Assembly: GCA_905236595.1 (NCBI GenBank)
Contig: CAJORE010000243.1
Location: 1-10,389, forward strand
Direction: 5' to 3'
Length of the DNA stretch: 10,389 bases
DNA from: an uncultured Selenomonadaceae bacterium
GTDB lineage: Bacteria; Bacillota; Negativicutes; Selenomonadales; Selenomonadaceae
The notes beneath the pieces are model-generated. The model saw nothing but the letters and a program-made list of their open reading frames with translations. It was not told the origin of the DNA and ran no database searches. Shown here piece by piece: positions 1 through 6,009 of this stretch. Both the position numbers and the translations under genes were made by a program. Positions within the stretch are counted from its first letter, which is position 1, and the number at the start of each line of letters is the position of its first letter.

Positions 1-122
1 CGTAGCACCACTACGCTTCGTCGTCATTCCTTGTCTGCCGAAAAAATCCCTCGGCAATGGCACGAACTCATTTATGCAGCGTTTCCCAAATTTTTCAAGA
101 TGCCCTTACAAAAATGCAATAC
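1..122. other. non-coding left edge with two short inverted repeats
   Basis: No credible gene is seen here: the open frames run straight through the terminator hairpin to the right and have no ribosome binding site. Two small inverted repeats are visible. CGTAG at 1-5 pairs with CTACG at 11-15 around a 5-nt loop, and TGCCGA at 36-41 pairs with TCGGCA at 51-56 around a 9-nt loop. Neither has a U-tract, so they are not classical terminators. Compact hairpins packed into a short non-coding stretch resemble an interspersed intergenic repeat cut by the window edge, but with only one copy visible this is a guess. Confidence 0.3.
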
Positions 123-177
123 AAAAAATAACGGAGGCTGTCGCACATAAATGTGCGAACAGCCTCCGTTATTTTTT
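123..177 (-). terminator. intrinsic terminator of the EF-G-like gene (probably bidirectional)
   Basis: A long near-perfect inverted repeat: left arm 123-148, right arm 151-177, with a single bulged base near 159. The GC-rich core (CGGAGGCTG against CAGCCTCCG) is flanked by an A6 run on the left (123-128) and a T6 run on the right (172-177). Read leftwards, the hairpin ends in a U-rich tract, as expected of a rho-independent terminator, and it lies about 80 nt beyond the TGA of the minus-strand gene at 259. The symmetry means it could also stop transcription entering from the left. Confidence 0.88.
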
Positions 178-258
178 GGCGTTTCCTTCGCATCGTCGGC
201 TAAGGGCAAACTCCCGTAAACCGCCGCAATCCCATAACGCAACCAAAACCGCCGACAA

Positions 259-2319
259 TCATTCGGCTTTGGCCGCCTTGCTTTCTTCGATTATTTTTTG
301 CGCGTTGCGCTCCGGCACCGTTTCATAATGGGAGAACTTCAGCGAGAACGAACTGCGGCCTTGCGTTTGCGACCGCAACAGCGTCGCATACTTATAAAGC
401 TCCGCCTCCGGTATATGCGCTTTAACGCGGCTCATACCCTTTCCGGCCGATTCCGTCCCCAATATTTTCGCCCGTTTGGCGTTAAGCTGGCCGATAACAT
501 CACCCATGTAATAATCGGGGGCAATGACCGTTATCTCGTCCACCGGCTCCAAGAGCGCGGGACTTGCCTCCAGGACGCCTTTTTTGAGGCCGATGGCCGT
601 CGCCGTCTTAAACGCCGCCTCCGACGAATCCACCGAATGATAAGAGCCGTCGTACAAATTGACTTTGACGTCCACCACGGGATAACCCGCCAAAATGCCC
701 GCCGCAAAAGTTTCGGCCACGCCTTTTTCGACAGCCGGTATATATTGCCGCGGCACGCTGCCGCCGAAAATCGTCTCGGTAAAGAGGTTGCCCATTCCCG
801 GCGGTTGCGGCGTAAGCTCCAACCACACATCGCCGTATTGACCGTGTCCGCCGCTTTGCTTTTTGTGTTTGCCCTGGACTTTCACGCTCTTTCTTATCGT
901 TTCGCGATAAGGGATCTTCGGCTCGCTGAGTTTCGGCTCCACGCCGTATTTGCGCTTTAATCTTTCGGCCAAAACATCAAGCTGCACTTCGCCGATGCCG
1001 CGAATAATGGTCTGCCGCGTCTCTTTGTTCTTCTCAATGCGAAGCGTCGGATCCTCTTCGCATTGTTTGCCGATGGAAGAAAACACCTTGTCCTCTTCGC
1101 CTTTTTTCTTGGCTCCCACCGCCATGGCCAGCATGGGTTCGGGATAAGCAATGGCTTCGTAAACAATCGGCGCATTTTTGTCGCACAAGGTATCGCCGGT
1201 ATTGGTCGAGGCCAACTTCGCCGTAACGACGATGTCACCGGCACCGGCAACGGTCAAGGGTTCCTGCTTCTTGCCAATCATGGCGAAAATCGCGCCCACC
1301 CGTTCGGTGTTGCCGTTCGTCGAGTTCAAATACGCCGTGTCGCCCTTCATCTTGCCGGAGAAAACGCGCAAATAAGACAGCCGCCCTTTCAACGGATCAA
1401 CCGCCGTCTTAAACACCTGCGCCGAAAAAGCATCTTCGGTTTTCCGCTCGATAAGTTCGCCTTCAAGATCGGTGCCGACGGAAACTTTGAAGTAGGGCGT
1501 CGGCATATATTCGACCATGCCGTCCATGAGTTTTTTCACACCGGCGTTCTTTATCGCCGATCCGCAAAAAACGGGGCAAATCTTCGCCGCCTGTATGCCT
1601 TCGATAAGCGCGGCGGCTACCTCCGTTTCCGTTATCTCCTCGCCCTCCAAGTATTTTTCCAGCAGTTCGTTGTTAAACTCCGCCACCGCTTCAATGAGCT
1701 TTTGGCGTTGCTCTTCAAGATCGCTTTCAATGTATTCGGGAGCCGGTTCTTCATCGTGCTTGACGATTTTCATTTTGAGGCTCAAAAGATCGACCACGCC
1801 TTGAAAAGTTTCCGCCGCGCCGACCGGAACCTGCACCGGCACGACCCCGCTGCCGAAATGCGCCCGCAACACATCGACGGCTTTTTCAAAATCGGCGTGT
1901 TCGCGATCCATTTTATTGACGAAAATCGCCCGCGGCAAATTCAATTCTTCGGCGGCCGCCCAGGCGTTTTCCGTTTCGACTTCCACGGGAGCCGTGGCCG
2001 ACACCACGATAAGCGCCGAATCAGCCGCCGTCAACGCGCCTTTTACCTCACCGACAAAATCGGGATAACCCGGCGTATCAATGAAGTTCAGCTTAAAGCC
2101 GTGCCATTCGCATACGGCAAGCGAACAACCTATCGTCATGCGGCGCTTTTCTTCTTCCGTATCATAATCGAGCACACCGGTGCCGTCATCCACTTTGCCC
2201 AAACGCGCCGATGCTCCGCCCGCATTAAACAGGCAAGCTTCAAGCAAACTGGTCTTGCCGGTCTTGCCGTGTCCAACCACCGCGACATTACGCAATTTGT
2301 CGCTGTCATATTCCTTCAA
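259..2319 (-). CDS. EF-G-like translational GTPase (FusA paralogue, FusA2 type)
   Basis: A 686-residue protein, close to the roughly 690-700 residues usual for elongation factor G, with all EF-G domains. G-domain motifs (numbered from the TTG start): G1 GHGKTGKT 16-23, switch I RRMTI 59-63 with Thr62, G3 DTPGY 81-85, G4 NKMD 135-138, G5 GSA 253-255. The domain IV signature HKKQSGGHGQYGD and the domain V block ending in LRSQTQGR are intact. Canonical EF-G has AHIDAGKTT in G1 and DTPGH in G3. The GHGxxGKTS and DTPGY variants match the second EF-G-like family common in Firmicutes, so this is probably not the housekeeping fusA; no rpsL, rpsG or tuf is adjacent. The role is GTP-dependent action on the ribosome; the specific role is unknown. 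Start choice: TTG at 2319 follows GGGAGGG with 7-nt spacing and gives the family-like N-terminus MKEYDSDKLRNVAVVGHG. The upstream ATG at 2370 adds 17 unconserved residues and lacks a well-placed ribosome binding site. Transcribed leftwards, divergent from the secretion genes, ending at the 123-177 terminator. Confidence 0.93.
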   Translation of the reverse strand: MKEYDSDKLRNVAVVGHGKTGKTSLLEACLFNAGGASARLGKVDDGTGVLDYDTEEEKRRMTIGCSLAVCEWHGFKLNFIDTPGYPDFVGEVKGALTAADSALIVVSATAPVEVETENAWAAAEELNLPRAIFVNKMDREHADFEKAVDVLRAHFGSGVVPVQVPVGAAETFQGVVDLLSLKMKIVKHDEEPAPEYIESDLEEQRQKLIEAVAEFNNELLEKYLEGEEITETEVAAALIEGIQAAKICPVFCGSAIKNAGVKKLMDGMVEYMPTPYFKVSVGTDLEGELIERKTEDAFSAQVFKTAVDPLKGRLSYLRVFSGKMKGDTAYLNSTNGNTERVGAIFAMIGKKQEPLTVAGAGDIVVTAKLASTNTGDTLCDKNAPIVYEAIAYPEPMLAMAVGAKKKGEEDKVFSSIGKQCEEDPTLRIEKNKETRQTIIRGIGEVQLDVLAERLKRKYGVEPKLSEPKIPYRETIRKSVKVQGKHKKQSGGHGQYGDVWLELTPQPPGMGNLFTETIFGGSVPRQYIPAVEKGVAETFAAGILAGYPVVDVKVNLYDGSYHSVDSSEAAFKTATAIGLKKGVLEASPALLEPVDEITVIAPDYYMGDVIGQLNAKRAKILGTESAGKGMSRVKAHIPEAELYKYATLLRSQTQGRSSFSLKFSHYETVPERNAQKIIEESKAAKAE

Positions 2320-2326
2320 CGAATAT

Positions 2327-2333
2327 CCCTCCC
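2327..2333 (-). promoter_or_regulatory. Shine-Dalgarno deciding the TTG start of the EF-G-like gene
   Basis: On the minus strand the sequence reads GGGAGGG, ATATTCG, then TTG (2319-2317). This is a near-consensus Shine-Dalgarno with ideal spacing. No comparable site is well placed before the in-frame ATG at 2370, where an AGGA lies 12 nt away. This supports the shorter protein. Confidence 0.8.
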
Positions 2334-2386
2334 GTTTCTTTGTCCGAACTTTACCTTGTCTATTCGGCATGAATGGCAATATTCCT

Positions 2387-2395
2387 GCTATACCA
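2387..2395 (-). promoter_or_regulatory. possible extended -10 promoter for the EF-G-like gene
   Basis: Read leftwards the sequence is TGGTATAGC, an extended -10 (TGn plus a TATAAT-like hexamer). It would place the RNA start near 2380, about 60 nt before the TTG codon. No good -35 hexamer is seen 17 nt upstream, so this rests on the extended -10 alone. Confidence 0.35.
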
Positions 2396-2409
2396 AGCCA
2401 AAACCGTTA

Positions 2410-2438
2410 TTGATTTTTTCGGGGAATTTTGCTATAGT
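2410..2438 (+). promoter_or_regulatory. sigma70/sigmaA-type promoter of the secretion operon
   Basis: TTGATT (-35, 2410-2415) and TATAGT (-10, 2433-2438) are separated by exactly 17 nt, and TGC directly before the -10 gives an extended -10. Transcription would start near 2445, leaving a leader of about 85 nt before the ATG at 2530. This is the clearest promoter in the window and points at the ABC-adaptor-ABC genes. Confidence 0.72.
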
Positions 2439-2462
2439 GCAGGGGTTATTTGCGATTAAGTG

Positions 2463-2477
2463 ATATTTGGCAAATAT
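2463..2477. promoter_or_regulatory. 15-bp palindrome in the leader, candidate operator
   Basis: ATATTT, GGC, AAATAT form a perfect 6-bp inverted repeat with a 3-nt centre, about 18-32 nt after the predicted RNA start. It is too AT-rich for a strong RNA hairpin, so a dimeric repressor site is more plausible than a terminator. A partial direct repeat precedes it: TATTTG followed by ATTAAG occurs at 2447-2460 and again at 2464-2481. The regulator is unknown. Confidence 0.4.
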
Positions 2478-2518
2478 TAAGGAAATTTTTTTTAGCTTGT
2501 TTCTTACCGAAAAATTGC

Positions 2519-2523
2519 GGGAG
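2519..2523 (+). promoter_or_regulatory. Shine-Dalgarno deciding the ATG start of the first ABC gene
   Basis: GGGAG stands 6 nt before the ATG at 2530. The longer reading frame back to a TTG at 2467 would add 21 residues that do not resemble the family N-terminus and would cover the leader palindrome. The ATG at 2530 is therefore preferred. Confidence 0.7.
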
Positions 2524-2529
2524 TTTTAT

Positions 2530-4665
2530 ATGGAAGAAAAATCAAAAGCGCGGAAGGGCTACGGCGCACTCTACAGCCTTGCCATAGCGCTGGCCAACAT
2601 GGGTTGCCCAACCGAACCCGAGGACTTTAGAGCGCAACACGCCGACAAAGACGATGAGCATATATCGTGGGATGAGCTTAAGCGGTTGGCCAAAATTCAT
2701 AAATTCAACAGCGAATTCATCAAACCGGCCGCCGAAGAACTGCGCGAAGTTCCCGTTCCTTGCGTAACGCGCTTAAACAACGGCGCATGGGTTGTTTTGG
2801 GTACCATCGGCGACGAAGCCGTGTTTTTCCTTGACGCCGAGCGCAACAAGCCCGTTGCCGTGCCAATGACCCAGTTCCTGCAAATTTGGGGCGGCGAAAT
2901 ACTGACCTTCAAACCGGCCTTCACCTTTGAAAATTTCCGGCGGAAATACAATCTCGATTGGTTCTATACGGTCATTCTTCATTACAAAAAACTGTTCGGC
3001 GAAGTTTTGGTGGCCTCCCTTTTTTTGCAATGCATGGGGGTGGCGTTGCCGCTTTTTACCCAGGTCGTCATTGACAAAGTCATCGGCAACGACGGTATGT
3101 CCACCCTCACGGTATTGGGCGTTGCCATGGCGGTTTTCGCCATCGTGCAATCCGTCCTCAACGGCGTCCGCACTTATATAATGAATCATACGTCAACCAA
3201 ACTCGACGCCATTTTGGGAACAAGGTTGTTTCGCCACCTCATAAGCCTGCCCGCGCCTTATTACGAACACCGGCGCGTCGGCGACACGTTGATGCGTATC
3301 GGCGCTTTGGGCAGCGTGCGGAATTTTTTGACGGGCACGACGCTGACGACAATGCTGGACGCCGCCTTTTCCGTGGTGTTCGTGGCGATAATGTTTTATT
3401 ACAGCGTAAAACTGACGCTCATTTCCCTGATTGTCGTTCCGCTGTTTTTGGCGCAAACCTTTTTGGCAATGCCGGTTTACCAACGGAAAATCGAAGAAGT
3501 ATGGCGCACGGGCGCGGCGCGGCAAGCCTTTTTAATCGAAGCCGTAACCGGTATGCAAACCGTCAAGGCGCTCGCCGTGGAGCCGCAATTCATTAAACGT
3601 TGGGAAAAACTAATCTGCCGCTTCGTCCAGGCCAACTTTGACACAGCCAGCTTCAGCCTGCTTATCAACGGCGGCAACTCGGCCATTCGCACCGTCGCCA
3701 ACCTCGTCATCCTGTGGGTTGGCGGCTATATGGTTATGGACGGCGAATTCACCTTGGGGCAACTTATCGCCTACCAAATGATTTCCGCCCAAGCCATAAA
3801 CCCGCTGATTAAAATTTTGACGCTGTGGCCCAGCGCCCAACAAACCTTTTTGTCCCTTGAGCGTTTGGGCGACATCTTAAACTCCAAACGCGAACCGGTC
3901 TTAGAAAGTTCGCCGCCGGGACTTTATGTAATACGGGGCGACATCGAAGTAAAAAACGTTACTTTCCGCTATCGCCTTGACTTGCCGCCCGCCGTCAACA
4001 ACGTCAGCTTCTCCATAAAAGCCGGTGAAAAAATCGGCATTGTCGGGCGTTCCGGCAGCGGCAAGTCAACGCTTACCAGCCTTATCCAAAAAATCTATTT
4101 CCCCGAAAGCGGCGTGATTACGGTTGACGGCACGGATTTACGCGAGGCGGATTATCCGTGGCTGCGTCGGCAACTCGGCGTCGTTATGCAAGACAACTAT
4201 CTTTTTGACGGCTCCATTCGCGAAAACATTTCCGCCGGCAAACCCACCGCGTCCATGGGCGAAGTAATGCAGGCCGCCCAACGCGCCGGCGCCCATGAAT
4301 TCATTCTCGAACTTGACGAAGGCTATGACACGAGGGTCGGCGAACGCGGCGCGGGATTATCCGGCGGCCAGCGGCAACGCATCGCCATCGCCCGCGCCCT
4401 TTTGACCGATCCACGCATTTTGATTTTCGACGAAGCGACCAGCGCCTTGGACTACGAATCCGAACGCATCGTCATGAAGAACATCAACGAAATTGCCGCC
4501 GACCGTACCATGATTATCGTTGCCCACCGTTTGGTAACCGTTGAGCATTGCGACCGCATTATCGTCATGGATCACGGCAAGATTGCCGAAATGGGTTCGC
4601 ACGCCGAACTTATGGCGTTAAACGGCATTTACGCCAAGCTGTACAATCAACAAGGGGTTATGTAA
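2530..4665 (+). CDS. HlyB/RtxB-like type I secretion ABC exporter (first subunit)
   Basis: A 711-residue inner-membrane ABC exporter half, matching the roughly 700-720 residues of HlyB-type proteins. Order: C39-peptidase-like domain (about 1-130), six-helix transmembrane domain (about 155-440, opening with LFLQCMGVALPLFTQVVIDKV), then the ATPase. ATPase motifs: Walker A GRSGSGKST 506-514 (Lys512), Q-loop VMQDN, signature LSGGQ 610-614, Walker B ILIFDE 630-635 with catalytic Glu635, D-loop SALD, H-loop His666. All are intact, so it should hydrolyse ATP. The C39-like domain has no Cys at the catalytic position (GYGALYSL near residues 10-17), and the position of the catalytic His is Trp87. It should therefore bind, not cleave, its substrate, as the HlyB C39-like domain does. 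It is the first gene of an operon behind the 2410-2438 promoter, and its stop overlaps the next start (TAATG at 4663-4667). With the second ABC gene at 6010 it probably forms a heterodimer. The substrate is not in the window. Confidence 0.95.
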   Translation: MEEKSKARKGYGALYSLAIALANMGCPTEPEDFRAQHADKDDEHISWDELKRLAKIHKFNSEFIKPAAEELREVPVPCVTRLNNGAWVVLGTIGDEAVFFLDAERNKPVAVPMTQFLQIWGGEILTFKPAFTFENFRRKYNLDWFYTVILHYKKLFGEVLVASLFLQCMGVALPLFTQVVIDKVIGNDGMSTLTVLGVAMAVFAIVQSVLNGVRTYIMNHTSTKLDAILGTRLFRHLISLPAPYYEHRRVGDTLMRIGALGSVRNFLTGTTLTTMLDAAFSVVFVAIMFYYSVKLTLISLIVVPLFLAQTFLAMPVYQRKIEEVWRTGAARQAFLIEAVTGMQTVKALAVEPQFIKRWEKLICRFVQANFDTASFSLLINGGNSAIRTVANLVILWVGGYMVMDGEFTLGQLIAYQMISAQAINPLIKILTLWPSAQQTFLSLERLGDILNSKREPVLESSPPGLYVIRGDIEVKNVTFRYRLDLPPAVNNVSFSIKAGEKIGIVGRSGSGKSTLTSLIQKIYFPESGVITVDGTDLREADYPWLRRQLGVVMQDNYLFDGSIRENISAGKPTASMGEVMQAAQRAGAHEFILELDEGYDTRVGERGAGLSGGQRQRIAIARALLTDPRILIFDEATSALDYESERIVMKNINEIAADRTMIIVAHRLVTVEHCDRIIVMDHGKIAEMGSHAELMALNGIYAKLYNQQGVM

Positions 4666-6008
4666 TGTTTAAGAAATTTTGGCAAAAATTTATCGAAGGC
4701 GACCGCGACGGCAAGGAGACCGAATTTTTGCCTTCGATATTGGAAGTGACGGAAACGCCGCCTTCGCCCGTCGGACGAATGGTTCTGTGGACGATTGTGG
4801 TATTGCTCATTGCCGGCGGCATTTGGGCATTCGTCGGCGAAGTCGATGAAGTGGCCGTCGCCAACGGCAAAATCATCCCCGTGGGGAACGTCAAAGTCGT
4901 GCAATCGCAAAACAAAGGCGCGATAAAGGAAATATATGTAAAAGACGGCGACTATGTCGAAGCCGGACAGCCGCTGTTGGTCTTAGACACGACCAAAACC
5001 CAGGCCGACGTCGATCAACTGCGAAAACAAGTCGCCTACTACGATATGACGGTGACGCGTCTGCAAAACGAAATGTCCGACGAACCCTTCGTTCCCCCTG
5101 CGGCCTCCGAGGATTTGGACGAAAAGGACATCCGCGCCCAAGTGCAGCTATACGAATCACGCCGCCGCAAATTGGAAGCTGACCAGACGAAAAACGCCGC
5201 CGCCGTAGCGCAGGAAGAAGCGGCCATCCAGTCTGCCGAAGCGCAACGCTCCAAGTATTTGTCCATGCTCGCCGTCGCCGAAGAAAAGGAAGCGCGTCTT
5301 GAGGAACTCTACGCTTCGGACGCCGTAAGTTATTTCCAACTGCTTGAAGCCCGGGCAACCACCGTCGATTACCGCAAAACCAGCGAAGCCTTGGCGCAAG
5401 AGATATTAAAGGAACAAGGCCGGTTGGCCGAAGCGTTGGACGTACAGGCAACCACGGATTCGGCATACCGCCAGGACACCATGACCCAGCTCGTTGACGC
5501 GAAAAAACAACTGAACGCCTACACCGAGGAACTCAAAAAAGCCACCGAAACCAATGCCCAATCGACGATCGTCGCCGGTGTCACGGGGCGGATAAATCAG
5601 CTGTCGGTTCACACCGTCGGCGGCGTCGTCTCCGAAGGGCAGGCGCTAATGATGATCGTGCCGAAAGACGCTGTTTTGCAAGCGGAAGTTTTCGCCGACA
5701 ACAAGGACATCGGCTTCATTCAAGTCGGCCAGGAAGCCGAAGTCAAAGTGCAAACCTTCAACTTCCAAAAATTCGGCATGGTTAAGGCGTTGGTTGACGA
5801 AATCAGCCCCGACGCCATTGACAACCGCCAGGATCCCATGACCGACCACAAATACCGCCTGTACCTCAACATAGTAAGCGACAACGACATCGCCCTGTCA
5901 CCGGGCATGGACGTTGCCGCCGAAATCAAAATCAAGAAAAAACGCATTGTGGACTTCTTCCTCGATCCCTTCCGCAAATATAAGGACGAAGCCTTGAGGG
6001 AGCGATAA
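4665..6008 (+). CDS. HlyD/RtxD-like type I secretion periplasmic adaptor
   Basis: A 447-residue membrane fusion protein that links the inner-membrane ABC exporter to an outer-membrane TolC-like channel. Seen in order: a short cytoplasmic N-terminus with FLPSILEVTETPPSP (21-35), one transmembrane helix (about 38-57), a first lipoyl/barrel part with NGKIIPVG and VKDGDYVEAGQPLLVLD (about 62-108), a long Ala/Glu/Gln-rich coiled-coil hairpin (about 112-295), a second half-lipoyl and barrel part (about 300-425), and the family-typical end DPFRKYKDEALRER. HlyD of E. coli has 478 residues, so this is normal to slightly short. The ATG overlaps the stop of the upstream ABC gene and has AGGGG 7 nt before it, giving translational coupling. 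The same frame is open upstream to 4548 within the ABC gene, but that extension has no homology or ribosome binding site. A diderm envelope is implied by this gene. Confidence 0.95.
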   Translation: MFKKFWQKFIEGDRDGKETEFLPSILEVTETPPSPVGRMVLWTIVVLLIAGGIWAFVGEVDEVAVANGKIIPVGNVKVVQSQNKGAIKEIYVKDGDYVEAGQPLLVLDTTKTQADVDQLRKQVAYYDMTVTRLQNEMSDEPFVPPAASEDLDEKDIRAQVQLYESRRRKLEADQTKNAAAVAQEEAAIQSAEAQRSKYLSMLAVAEEKEARLEELYASDAVSYFQLLEARATTVDYRKTSEALAQEILKEQGRLAEALDVQATTDSAYRQDTMTQLVDAKKQLNAYTEELKKATETNAQSTIVAGVTGRINQLSVHTVGGVVSEGQALMMIVPKDAVLQAEVFADNKDIGFIQVGQEAEVKVQTFNFQKFGMVKALVDEISPDAIDNRQDPMTDHKYRLYLNIVSDNDIALSPGMDVAAEIKIKKKRIVDFFLDPFRKYKDEALRER

Positions 6009-6009
6009 G

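Noticed and set aside
74..328. Small plus-strand open frame at the left edge
   Set aside because: It runs straight through the terminator hairpin and into the 3' end of the minus-strand gene, and has no family resemblance.
1063..2463. Long plus-strand open frame (466 codons) opposite the EF-G-like gene
   Set aside because: It is the antisense shadow of a clearly conserved gene, with Arg/His/Phe-rich composition, no recognisable domain and no ribosome binding site. It is open because of the biased codon use of the real gene.
2467..2529. N-terminal extension of the first ABC protein from a TTG at 2467
   Set aside because: The ATG at 2530 has a well-spaced GGGAG. The extension is unlike HlyB N-termini and overlaps the leader palindrome.
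4548..4664. N-terminal extension of the adaptor within the first ABC gene
   Set aside because: The HlyD-type N-terminus begins at the coupled ATG 4665, which has its own ribosome binding site; the extension is an out-of-frame reading of the ABC gene.
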